A stretch of DNA of 64,000 nucleotides from Elizabethkingia sp. YR214 (GTDB lineage Bacteria; Bacteroidota; Bacteroidia; Flavobacteriales; Weeksellaceae). This document shows, in pieces, positions 7,956-16,084 of the stretch (position 1 is its first letter; each line of letters opens with the position of its first letter). Made by a program: the position numbers and the translations under genes. The notes beneath the pieces were generated by a model. That model worked only from the letters and a program-made list of their open reading frames with translations, made no database searches and had not been told where the DNA came from. The DNA lies in assembly GCF_003058195.1 (NCBI RefSeq), contig NZ_QBUH01000004.1:1-64000 (forward strand). Direction: 5' to 3'.

Positions 7956-9668
7956 ATGAAAACACGAGTATTTATAGATCGAGAGAGTAGATTAGCATTT
8001 ATATTGATTTTATTAAGTATTTTCTTTATATTTTCCTGCCGGGGTAGTGATACCGAAAGTAAACTTACCGAAGGTACTGCTGTTATTAAAGTCAACCTTA
8101 ACGGTGAAGCTTTTGGAGATGAAAGCTCCTTAAAACAGGCAACTCTAGGAAATAAAGTGACAACACCATTGGAGACTATACAACGAAAAATAACTCCTTT
8201 TAATAAGGATTTTGATTTAGTAGCAGAATTATTACCGGTGAGTTCATCTTCATCGGTTAATAACGAGCAAGCCTCCCTGAAAGGGGCTCCTATGGCAATA
8301 ACAGAAACTATTTTACTTGGAAGTAAAATTAAGTATAAAGTAGTTGTCTATAAGTCAACTGGAGAATATGTTACCGAAAGAGACTATATACATGGACAGG
8401 AATCAAGTACTGCAATATTAAATTTAGATGGAGGTAGTAATTATACTTTCATTGCTTATTCCATAAATAGTACTACTACTTTACCTTCAGTAACTTTTTC
8501 GGATCTCACAAACAAGACATTAAGTACTTCTATTCTTTCAGAAGTAAATGGTAGTAGTGATTTCATGTATTATCGAACAGATATGCAGGTATCAGGAAAT
8601 AATCCAAATTATCTGAATATAGTATTGGTACATAAACTAAGTCAAATAACTGCTACAATAGACGCTTCCGCAACAGGGTATAATATTACAGCTGTAAATG
8701 CTGGCTTTGATTCACATTACCCTACATACGATGTAGATATAAAGACAGGAACTGTCAGTAGGAAAGGAGCTGTAGGTATTGCTCCTGTTGTATTTTCAAC
8801 ATTAGGAACTCCAGTTATAGTTGGACAGCCAACAATAGTTAATGGTTCTACCCTTACGGGTAACCTTATTCTGTCTTCAATTACAATAGGTCCGCTTGTA
8901 CAATCCATTGCAAGTAATGCATTGACAGATCTAAAGATTATATCGGGAGTTAAATATAATTTAAAGCTATCAATTCAACCAACGGATATCTATTTGACTT
9001 ATAATGGGCAAAGTGCAGCGCGTATCAATGGAAAAATATGGATGCGTTATAATCTTGGAGCAGACATGAACTCTAATCCAGACCAGAATCCAAGTGTTGT
9101 AGGGCTTCATGGTAATTATTATACATTTGGAAGGAGGCTTCCTATTGCAGGAAAAACGGATACTTCACCAAATAATGATTTTAATAGTTCTCCGGCATCT
9201 GATAATGCATGGAATACAGGTACTGAATCTAATCCAGCAAAAACTACAAATGATCCCTGCCCTACAGGTTATCGCGTTCCAACACAGACAGAGTTCCAGG
9301 CACTAATTGATGCGACACTTCAAAACAGTGTGGGAACGTGGTCAGCAAGCAATACCAATTATACTGCGGCAACAGTATTAACAAGTAAGAAGAATCGTAA
9401 TGTAAAAATAGTTTTACCTGCCCAGGGATCATTTGGAGTACATACTTCCACATCAATATGGGGTGTAAAAACTTATACATCAAAATGGCTGGCTAATGAT
9501 AGAGGATTAAGAGGAATTTATTGGACCAGTACCATTAATAACAATATTTCTTACTTTAGAGCATTAGCTGACGGAGCTTTAATAAGGACAGTCAGTGCAG
9601 GAAATGGAGATGTGAAATTTCCGGAAATTAAGCTTTTCGGCCATAGTATCCGCTGTACCTCTCAATAA
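7956..9668 (+). CDS. FISUMP-domain lipoprotein 1
   Basis: The N-terminus is a lipoprotein signal (FILILLSIFFIFSC, lipid cysteine Cys28). A middle region of about 300 residues resembles fimbrillin-like beta-sandwich modules (IKVNLNG start, YTFIAYSINS strand). The C-terminal 210 residues form a FISUMP (Fibrobacter succinogenes major paralogous) domain, with the landmarks WMRYNLGAD near 360, NDPCPTGYRVPT and a closing GHSIRCTSQ. This places it on the cell surface. It is a divergent paralogue of the genes at 11283 and 13270 and shares the cassette order of short peptide then lipoprotein. Adhesion or glycan binding is plausible but not shown. Confidence 0.85.
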   Translation: MKTRVFIDRESRLAFILILLSIFFIFSCRGSDTESKLTEGTAVIKVNLNGEAFGDESSLKQATLGNKVTTPLETIQRKITPFNKDFDLVAELLPVSSSSSVNNEQASLKGAPMAITETILLGSKIKYKVVVYKSTGEYVTERDYIHGQESSTAILNLDGGSNYTFIAYSINSTTTLPSVTFSDLTNKTLSTSILSEVNGSSDFMYYRTDMQVSGNNPNYLNIVLVHKLSQITATIDASATGYNITAVNAGFDSHYPTYDVDIKTGTVSRKGAVGIAPVVFSTLGTPVIVGQPTIVNGSTLTGNLILSSITIGPLVQSIASNALTDLKIISGVKYNLKLSIQPTDIYLTYNGQSAARINGKIWMRYNLGADMNSNPDQNPSVVGLHGNYYTFGRRLPIAGKTDTSPNNDFNSSPASDNAWNTGTESNPAKTTNDPCPTGYRVPTQTEFQALIDATLQNSVGTWSASNTNYTAATVLTSKKNRNVKIVLPAQGSFGVHTSTSIWGVKTYTSKWLANDRGLRGIYWTSTINNNISYFRALADGALIRTVSAGNGDVKFPEIKLFGHSIRCTSQ

Positions 9669-10102
9669 ACAATAATATTTTGATTGCAGACTCTGCAACA
9701 TTTATTATAAAAAACCAAAACTGAATTATATAATAAATGATAGCTCTATAATATTTAATGTAGTTAAAATGTTATAACAATTGATTTTTTGTTTATAGAA
9801 GACAGACTAACTATGTATCATATTTTTATGAATTGACGATCTTATAGGTAGCCTCTAAGAATTAATATTTACGGGCTATCTTTTTAAATCAATGAATATA
9901 AAGGATAAGAAATTCACTGCTAATATAATACAACAGATTATATGTTAGAATAAATAGAGAATCTATATACTATTATTAATATTTCAATCATTTTAACCAA
10001 TAGAAATACCCTTTTAAGAACTGTAATAATACATTTGGAATTAGTTAATCCAAACTATAAATTACAATTAAATATGGTTTAACCATATTATTAAAAAATA
10101 AT
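9669..10102. other. Intergenic region after FISUMP 1
   Basis: No gene is seen. The stretch at 9775-9890 aligns loosely with 12920-13050 behind FISUMP 2 (ATGTAT...TTTTT.TGAATTGAC then a hairpin), so the two spacers are homologous. The rest is AT-rich without structure that I can support. Confidence 0.4.
9851..9885 (+). terminator. Terminator-like hairpin behind FISUMP 1
   Basis: GGTAGCC pairs with GGCTATC (one G-U) across about 20 nt and is followed by TTTTT. It occupies the same position as the stronger hairpin at 13010-13042, about 180 nt after the stop codon. Confidence 0.5.
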
Positions 10103-10187
10103 AAAGAATCATCATTTGTTTGTTTGTGAAGGATTAGTAATCTTATGATATTTTTTCATCAGTATCATTTATCAGCTACTAATCTCT

Positions 10188-10227
10188 GGGAAAATCCTGT
10201 TGATTTATTTTCAACAGGTTCCCTTTT
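10188..10227 (+). terminator. Intrinsic terminator directly upstream of the duplicated gene (copy 1)
   Basis: CCTGTTGA pairs with TCAACAGG inside an outer GGGAA/TTCCC, followed by TTTT. It ends about 20 nt before the start codon, so it must be read through or regulated for the gene to be expressed. It is preceded by the paired arms GATTAGTA (10132-10139) and TACTAATC (10177-10184). Confidence 0.7.
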
Positions 10228-10244
10228 AATAATTAAAATAGAAA

Positions 10245-10951
10245 ATGAATAAAATAATAATAAGCTTTCTGTTATTTTTTTATCGGATGTCAGATAAAGA
10301 ACTAGCAAATCAGTATGTTTTTTCCTGAGTTTAGAGGAAAGAGCTATGACTTTATATTATTTCAGGGCTCAGAGCAGAAAACTATTTTCAGGGGGTAATC
10401 CCTGGTGGTGGTAAATTTACATTATCTGTTCCTAAAGAATATGCTCCTTTTAAAGGAATGGGGCGTTGGCTTATTACAGGAACAAAAGAAGGCGGAGGTC
10501 TGGATATGTATATTCCCGGGAATGACTTCTCTGTCAGTTGTGATTCGAATAAGCCTGATAATACCAATATTATCTACAAAAATAATTCTGGTAATGCAGA
10601 ACTAAATGAGCTATTGAAAATACAGGAAAAAATCCTGAGCCGTTATGATTTGATGTTGGCGGCTAAAAATATTTTCACATCTAAAGATCATCATTATCCT
10701 GTCTTTTTGGACGAGTATGAAAAGCAAAAAAAAGATTATGAACTATTTCAGCGGTCATTAAATAAACGATCTGACTATATCAGTGAATTTATCCGGATTG
10801 TGAATATCACCAATGGTATAGGTACAATGCTTTACACCTAAGAAGAGGAAAAGGCGGATAATATTGCAAACTATATTGCTGAAAATCTGAATTGGGAATC
10901 ATTGTATACCTCAGGGCATTGGTGGAGTGTAATTAATGGTTGGATAAGTAT
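10245..10951 (+). pseudogene. Truncated, frameshifted copy of the DUF4369-like gene
   Basis: It is homologous to the intact gene at 15081-16016. An extra T in the poly-T run near 10280 shifts the frame, TAG appears near 10302, a base is lost near 10389 (CTATTTTCAGG against CTGTTTTTCAGG), and CAA has become TAA near 10840. The last 76 or so codons are missing because the duplication ends at 10951. An open stretch remains at 10458-10841, but it lacks the signal peptide. It is not expected to give a working protein. Confidence 0.88.
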
Positions 10952-11088
10952 ATTAGATGGTTTTGTTATGCAGATATAAAAATGGGGTTAGGTGCTATTA
11001 TTATGAGTAGGAATAAGAACCGGATTAAAAGAATTATGAAAATATAAGAGATACAAATTAGAAAAATAATAAAAACACAAAATATCTA

Positions 11089-11271
11089 ATGGAGATTAAA
11101 GAGAAAAAAGATTATTATCCTCCGGTAATAGAGATAACAATTATAGAAATGGAATGTGGAATTGCCGCTAATTCTGCAGCTGTTTCGCCTGTAACCGTCG
11201 ACGGAAATGCAGATCAGGTTCAAACTGACTGGAACGGGAATGACGATACTATAATACACACAGAATATTAA
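11089..11271 (+). CDS. 60-residue peptide of the YxPPxIE...GIAANSA family
   Basis: This is the second intact member of the small-peptide family. MEIKEKKDYYPPVIEITIIE is followed by MECGIAANSAAVSPVTVDG and an acidic tail with Trp. Compared with the member at 7742, the core spacing is identical while the ends differ. There is a single Cys directly before GIAA, where the other has Gln. It has no signal peptide or membrane helix and lies 11 bp upstream of the second FISUMP lipoprotein. The repeated pairing implies a joint function such as export or assembly, which is inferred only. Confidence 0.7.
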   Translation: MEIKEKKDYYPPVIEITIIEMECGIAANSAAVSPVTVDGNADQVQTDWNGNDDTIIHTEY

Positions 11272-11282
11272 AATAATCAAAG

Positions 11283-12869
11283 ATGAAAAAAAATCTATAT
11301 GTTACCACTGGTATTACACTACTTTCAGTATTATTTTTTAATGCCTGTCGTAGTACTGATGCAGATAATAGTATTACTAAAGGAGTTGCATCAGTGAATA
11401 TTAATTTATTAGGGACGAATTTCTCCAACTCATCTTTGGCTCATAATGCTTCTCTGAGTAGAAGTGCAAATTCAGTAGCAGAAATCCAAACACATAGTGT
11501 ATTGGTTAATCCTAATACGGTTATAATTGCAGAACTTGCACCATCCCTCGATTCTATTTCTACTTTGGCTAAAGTTTCTGATATAAAACCTATGGCGTCA
11601 GTATCCGGAAATTCACTTACCTCAGGAATGAAATTTAGGGTAATTGCCTACCGTCAGAGTAATGGAAATTATCATACTCATCAGGATTATACAGTAGGAC
11701 AGCCAGCTATTCCTATGATGTTGGATAATGGAGCTGCCTATAATATTGTAGTATATTCATATGGGACAACAAGTCTTCCGGCAATTAGCTTAGGAGAACA
11801 GGATAATATCAGTAGTGCTTTTGTCAATTATGATGATAACAGCAGGGATTTTATGTATCAAAAAATAAGTTATACGCCGGTTAATGACAATAATAGTCTG
11901 GACATTACTTTAAGACACAAGGTAGCACAGATTACAACAATTGTAAAAAATAGCACAAGTCAATGGCCAGGTAATATATATTCTATAAGCGATGCTGTTA
12001 TATCTCCACATTACAGTAATGGTATTTTTTCTTTAGACACAGGGAATATGTCCGGGCGTAGTCTGAGTACGAATGCTGCAATTACTTTTCCGAAACCAAA
12101 TGGAACCTCAGTAACAGCAGCGCCGGTATTTGTAAATGCCGATACCAATGGAAAGCTTACCGGTACATTTTTTGCAAAAATAGCAAATGCTTCAGGACCT
12201 ATCGTTGATGTTCTGGCCTATAATGCCTTTAAAATAACACCCGAAAACAAGAGTAATCTTACGATAAATCTAAGAACATGTCTTGCAAAATTGACCGCAA
12301 ATTCATGGAGGGATTTAATGTGCCATAATTTAGGTGCAGATCAAAGCGCAGATCCTTTTACACCTTCTGCTGCTATTCATGGTGCGAAATATCAATGGGG
12401 AGCACAAACGGACGAAACAGGACGCTATTACTCTCAAAGTGATGATCAGAATCATAGTGAAGCTATTTTAGGCTGGAATACTACTGTAAAACCTGATGGT
12501 TCCTGGTCTGAAAGTAATAAAACTGCAAATGATCCCTGCCCTAAAGGTTATCATGTACCAACGCAGGGCGAATGGGAGGCGATTATTGCTCATAATGCGA
12601 TAACCTATATAGGAAGTAACTGGACAAGCTCATCAACTAACTATAGTAATGGTATTAAAATTGGGAATGATTTATTTCTTCCTATTGCGGGTTTCCGCCG
12701 TTATAACAATGGACGGTTAGGAGGAAGAGGATTTAGCGGAGAATATTGGAGCAGTGGGACTTCAGGAGCTAACGGAAGAAACTTGTTAATTACTAATGGC
12801 AATAGTACAGCTAATGCAACTGGACCCAAGGCATTAGGTTTGTCTATTCGTTGTATTTCAGATAGATAA
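11283..12869 (+). CDS. FISUMP-domain lipoprotein 2
   Basis: The lipoprotein signal is MKKNLYVTTGITLLSVLFFNAC (lipid Cys22). The middle region is fimbrillin-like, with the block FRVIAYRQSNGNYHTHQDYT near residue 120. The C-terminal FISUMP domain starts near 345 (DLMCHNLGAD) and includes NDPCPKGYHVPTQGEW and a final LSIRCIS. It is a close paralogue of the gene at 13270. Two blocks (signal region, and about 11640-11945) are nearly identical in DNA, while the segments between and after are clearly diverged. That pattern points to recombination between the copies. The protein is probably exposed on the outer membrane. Confidence 0.87.
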   Translation: MKKNLYVTTGITLLSVLFFNACRSTDADNSITKGVASVNINLLGTNFSNSSLAHNASLSRSANSVAEIQTHSVLVNPNTVIIAELAPSLDSISTLAKVSDIKPMASVSGNSLTSGMKFRVIAYRQSNGNYHTHQDYTVGQPAIPMMLDNGAAYNIVVYSYGTTSLPAISLGEQDNISSAFVNYDDNSRDFMYQKISYTPVNDNNSLDITLRHKVAQITTIVKNSTSQWPGNIYSISDAVISPHYSNGIFSLDTGNMSGRSLSTNAAITFPKPNGTSVTAAPVFVNADTNGKLTGTFFAKIANASGPIVDVLAYNAFKITPENKSNLTINLRTCLAKLTANSWRDLMCHNLGADQSADPFTPSAAIHGAKYQWGAQTDETGRYYSQSDDQNHSEAILGWNTTVKPDGSWSESNKTANDPCPKGYHVPTQGEWEAIIAHNAITYIGSNWTSSSTNYSNGIKIGNDLFLPIAGFRRYNNGRLGGRGFSGEYWSSGTSGANGRNLLITNGNSTANATGPKALGLSIRCISDR

Positions 12870-12950
12870 TACAAACATCTAAGACTGTTTTCCTATAACT
12901 ATAAGATAGTAAAAAATATTTCATATAAATTATTGTTTGTTCATTATGAA

Positions 12951-13046
12951 GTTGTCAATATTTAAAGATATCTATGTATATCGTGTTTTTGTGAATTGAC
13001 AACATTTAGGGTAACCCCTGAATAATAATTCTTAGGGTTACCTTTC
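12951..13046 (+). promoter_or_regulatory. Two-part structured leader: long-loop stem plus intrinsic terminator
   Basis: GTTGTCAAT (12951-12959) pairs perfectly with ATTGACAAC (12995-13003) around a 35-nt loop that itself holds GATAT/ATATC (about 12967-12982). A terminator hairpin GGTAACCC (13010-13017) / GGGTTACC (13035-13042) with TTTCT follows at once. The same order of elements, with unrelated bases, lies at 14968-15063. It may end FISUMP 2 transcription or act as a leader for the next cassette. Confidence 0.55.
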
Positions 13047-13139
13047 TAAAAAACTAATAATAAACCAGGCAATATCTTTGAATTATGTATCTAAATATAC
13101 GGGTGCATTTCCTGACGCTTAGACGTAATTACTAGAGAA

Positions 13140-13260
13140 AAAGGATGGAGAATAGTATATAATTCTGTGGTTATTTCATAATTGTGAGAAAAAATATAGA
13201 TCAGGTTCGAATTGACCCCAATGAAAATAATTATATAATAACATATATATAGAGATTAAG
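13140..13260 (+). pseudogene. Decayed remnant of the short-peptide gene upstream of FISUMP 3
   Basis: Bases around 13165-13215 align with the 3' half of the 11089 gene: TAATTCTG..G.T.TTTC, then AGATCAGGTTC.AA.TGAC at 13198-13214, then similar spacing to the lipoprotein start. No open frame of the family survives. This shows that the third FISUMP gene also once had the peptide in front of it. Confidence 0.65.
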
Positions 13261-13269
13261 AAAATAAAA

Positions 13270-14877
13270 ATGAAAAAAAATCTATACAGTATCACTGGTA
13301 TTACAATACTTTCATTACTATTTTTAAATGCTTGTCGTAGTACTGATACAGATAATAGTATTACTAAAGGAGTTGCATCAGTGAATATTAATCTAGTGGG
13401 GACAGAGTTCTCCAGTTCCTCTCCTGCTCTTAATGCCTCCTTGAATAAAAATAAGGGTTCAGTATCTGAAATCCGGACACATAGCTTGCTAATTAATCCG
13501 GCTACTGTAGTAACAGCAGAACTTGCACCGTCCTCTGATGCTGTCCAGGCAATGGCTTCTGGTATAAGATCAATAGGAGCTATCCCGGGTAATAATCTTG
13601 TAACAGGAGTGAAATTTAGGGTAATTGCCTACCGTCAGAGTAATGGAAATTATCATACCCATCAGGATTATACAGTAGGACAGCCAGCTATTCCTATGAT
13701 GTTGGATAATGGAGCTGCCTATAATATTGTAGTATATTCATATGGAACAACAGGTCTTCCGGCAATTAGCTTAGGAGAACAGAATAATATCAGTAGTGCT
13801 TTTGTCAATTATAATGATAACAGCAGGGATTTTATGTATCAAAAAATAAGTTACACTCCGGTTAATGACAGTAATAGCCTTAATATTACTTTAAGACACA
13901 AGGTAGCACAGATTACAACTATTGTGAAGTATACAGGTTCAGAGAACATCACTTCAATTAGTGGTAGTATATTAACACCTCATTATAGCGATGGTATCTA
14001 TTCATTATTATCTGGGATGATGTCAGCTCGTACAATAGCCAGTCCTGAAACGATATTAAATTTCCCGAGTTCTGGATTTCCTGGTAAGATTCAAACTGCT
14101 TTTCCCGTATTTATTAATGCAGATACAGGTGGTTTTGCAACAGGTGGATTTTTGACAAATATAACAATAGGAGGAGTCAGTAAAACCATTAATTTGCCTA
14201 ATTCTTTTAAAATTACTCCGGGAAATAAGAGTAATCTAACCATCAATTTAAACAAATGTGGAGTTTACCTAGGAGCTGGAAATACGCAATGGAATGATTT
14301 TATGTGTTATAATTTAGGTGCAGATCAAAGTATGGATCCTTTTACAGCTTCTGCACTTGTACATGGAGATAAGTACCAGTGGGGAGCACAGACCGGCGAA
14401 ACAGGTTATTATTACTCTCAAAGTGATGACCAGAGCAATAGTGGTGCTATTTTGGACTGGAATACTGTTGGGAAACCCAATGGTTCCTGGTCTGATAGTA
14501 GTAAAACACTTAATGATCCTTGCCCTCCAGGGTACAGAGTACCAACCCGAACTGAATGGCAGAATATTATCAATAACAATAAAAATATAGAGCGGGTCGG
14601 TTCGTGGGCTAATGATGGAAATTATACTTCGGCGCTCTATTTTAGAGATGCTTCAAATATACGTACCCTAATGTTGCCTACTACAGGATTCCGTGATGCA
14701 CTCAGCGGGACCCCTCTTTATCGTGGTAATACTGGTTTATACTGGAGCAGTAATGAAAGCACTACTTCTTTCCCTCTTGGTCAATACTCGTATGGACTTT
14801 ACATAGGTCCCTCAACTTTAAGCACTAGTAATGTTAGTCGCGTACATGGTTTGGCAGTCCGTTGTATAGCAGGATAA
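13270..14877 (+). CDS. FISUMP-domain lipoprotein 3
   Basis: The lipoprotein signal is MKKNLYSITGITILSLLFLNAC (Cys22), followed by CRSTDTDNSITKG as in FISUMP 2. A fimbrillin-like middle is followed by a FISUMP domain from about residue 343 (DFMCYNLGADQS) with NDPCPPGYRVPTRTEW and a closing GLAVRCIAG. It is 535 residues long, against 528 and 570 for its paralogues. It shares with the gene at 11283 an almost identical central block (about 13618-13924) flanked by diverged sequence. The upstream peptide gene has decayed. The predicted location is the cell surface; the ligand is unknown. Confidence 0.87.
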   Translation: MKKNLYSITGITILSLLFLNACRSTDTDNSITKGVASVNINLVGTEFSSSSPALNASLNKNKGSVSEIRTHSLLINPATVVTAELAPSSDAVQAMASGIRSIGAIPGNNLVTGVKFRVIAYRQSNGNYHTHQDYTVGQPAIPMMLDNGAAYNIVVYSYGTTGLPAISLGEQNNISSAFVNYNDNSRDFMYQKISYTPVNDSNSLNITLRHKVAQITTIVKYTGSENITSISGSILTPHYSDGIYSLLSGMMSARTIASPETILNFPSSGFPGKIQTAFPVFINADTGGFATGGFLTNITIGGVSKTINLPNSFKITPGNKSNLTINLNKCGVYLGAGNTQWNDFMCYNLGADQSMDPFTASALVHGDKYQWGAQTGETGYYYSQSDDQSNSGAILDWNTVGKPNGSWSDSSKTLNDPCPPGYRVPTRTEWQNIINNNKNIERVGSWANDGNYTSALYFRDASNIRTLMLPTTGFRDALSGTPLYRGNTGLYWSSNESTTSFPLGQYSYGLYIGPSTLSTSNVSRVHGLAVRCIAG

Positions 14878-14942
14878 ATCCTAATGAATAATATTTATTT
14901 AATGATCTCAGATGTTCCGGATCCGGGGACTATATAGATAAA

Positions 14943-15787
14943 AAAGAATCATCATTTGTTTGTGAAGGATTAGTAATCTTATGATATTTTTTCATCAGTA
15001 TCATTTATCAAATACTAATCTCTGGGGAAATCCTGTTGATTTATTTTCAACAGGTTCCCTTTTAATAATTAAAATAGAAAATGAATAAAATAATAATAAG
15101 CTTTCTGTTATTTTTTGTCGGATATCAGATAAAGAGTCAACAAATTAGTATGTATTTTCCTGAATTTAAAGGTAATAGCTATGATTTTGTATTATTTCAG
15201 GGCTCAGAGCAGAAGACTGTTTTTCAGGGGGTAATTCCCAACGATGGTAAATTTACATTATCTGTTCCTAAAGAATATGCTCCTTTTAAAGGAATGGGGC
15301 GTTGGCTTATTACAGGAACAAAAGAAGGCGGAGGTCTGGATATGTATATTCCCGGGAATGATTTCTCTGTCAGTTGTGATTCGAATAAGCCTGATAATAC
15401 CAATATTATTTACAAAAATAATTCTGGTAATGCAGAACTAAATGAGCTATCGAAAATACAGGAAAAAATCCTGAGCCGTTATGATTTGATGTTGGCGGCT
15501 AAAAATATTTTCACGTCTAAAGATCATCATTATCCTGTCTTTTTGGACGAGTATGAAAAGCAAAAAAAAGATTATGAACTATTTCAGCGGTCATTAAATA
15601 AACGATCTGACTATATCAGTGAATTTATCCGGATTGTGAATATCACCAATGGTATAGGTACAATGCTTTACACCCAAGAAGAGGAAAAGGCGGATAATAT
15701 TGCAAACTATATTGCTGAAAATCTGAATTGGGAATCATTGTATACCTCAGGGCATTGGTGGAGTGTAATTAATGGTTGGATAAGTAT
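14943..15787 (+). repeat. Copy 2 of the about 847-bp duplication (intact)
   Basis: This is the intact counterpart of 10103-10951. It begins at the GAATCATCATTTG motif, covers the leader and terminator, and includes the first about 235 codons of the gene at 15081. Confidence 0.9.
14968..15063 (+). promoter_or_regulatory. Two-part structured leader ending in a terminator 20 nt before the gene
   Basis: GATTAGTA (14968-14975) pairs with TACTAATC (15013-15020) around a 37-nt loop that contains ATGATA (14981-14986) paired with TATCAT (14999-15004). The terminator follows: GGGGAAATCCTGTTGA (15024-15039) with TCAACAGGTTCCC (15047-15059) and TTTT. No TAnnTTTG box lies between the terminator and the ATG at 15081, so the transcript should pass through it. 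Attenuation is inferred, not shown. Confidence 0.55.
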
Positions 15788-16016
15788 CCATACAAATGTA
15801 TTAAAGGATCAGGAGAGGTTCATAAAAGACTTTGAAATTATAAGTTCAAAGCTTAAAAATGATGATCATTATAAGGACTTTATTTCTAAGGTGGCTTTCT
15901 TTCTAAGGGAGAAAAATAATGAAAATTATTTGAAAGTAATAGCACCATTGGTTAAACGTTCCGGTAGGATAAATAGCTATAATGGTTATTTGGAGGAGTA
16001 TATTAAATACCAATAA
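15081..16016 (+). CDS. Secreted DUF4369-like protein, no thioredoxin domain
   Basis: The signal peptide is MNKIIISFLLFFVGYQIKS. The next about 100 residues resemble the DUF4369-type beta-sandwich found in front of thioredoxin-like domains of Bacteroidetes (ISMYFPEF, VFQGVIPNDGKFTLSVPKEY). The rest is helical and lacks any CxxC, so the usual thioredoxin half is absent. A duplicated, broken copy lies upstream of the FISUMP 2 cassette. The gene follows FISUMP 3 with a structured leader. A periplasmic or surface location is likely; the function is unknown. Confidence 0.7.
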   Translation: MNKIIISFLLFFVGYQIKSQQISMYFPEFKGNSYDFVLFQGSEQKTVFQGVIPNDGKFTLSVPKEYAPFKGMGRWLITGTKEGGGLDMYIPGNDFSVSCDSNKPDNTNIIYKNNSGNAELNELSKIQEKILSRYDLMLAAKNIFTSKDHHYPVFLDEYEKQKKDYELFQRSLNKRSDYISEFIRIVNITNGIGTMLYTQEEEKADNIANYIAENLNWESLYTSGHWWSVINGWISIHTNVLKDQERFIKDFEIISSKLKNDDHYKDFISKVAFFLREKNNENYLKVIAPLVKRSGRINSYNGYLEEYIKYQ

Positions 16017-16056
16017 AAACAAATTTTATAATACTTGATTATAACTGAATAGATAT

Positions 16057-16077
16057 ATGACGTATGAAAAGTCATAA
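16057..16077. terminator. Weak palindrome after the DUF4369-like gene
   Basis: TATGAC pairs with GTCATA around nine bases. Without a good T-tract it is only a candidate end of transcription. Confidence 0.3.
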
Positions 16078-16084
16078 AATTATA

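Larger units (their letters stand above)
10103..10951 (+). repeat. Copy 1 of an about 847-bp duplication (degraded)
   Basis: The sequence matches 14943-15787, covering the leader, terminator hairpin and most of the DUF4369-like gene. The 5' third carries many substitutions and indels, while bases from about 10430 on are nearly identical to the other copy. Homology stops abruptly after GGATAAGTAT at 10951. The extra TTTG at about 10119 is a 4-bp slippage. Confidence 0.9.

Noticed and set aside
10405-10841. Open frames in the duplicated segment as functional genes
   Set aside because: They are pieces of a frameshifted and truncated copy of the gene at 15081 and lack its start and signal peptide.
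11086-11280. Antisense frame opposite the second short peptide
   Set aside because: It has no family resemblance, while the plus-strand peptide shares a conserved motif with 7742-7939.
12951-13003. Inverted repeat GTTGTCAAT/ATTGACAAC read as an invertible promoter of the Bacteroides phase-variation type
   Set aside because: The spacer is only 35 bp and the arms 9 bp, well below known invertible promoters. A terminator follows directly, and the nearby recombinase is a large integrase, not an Mpi-type invertase. An RNA stem is the simpler reading.
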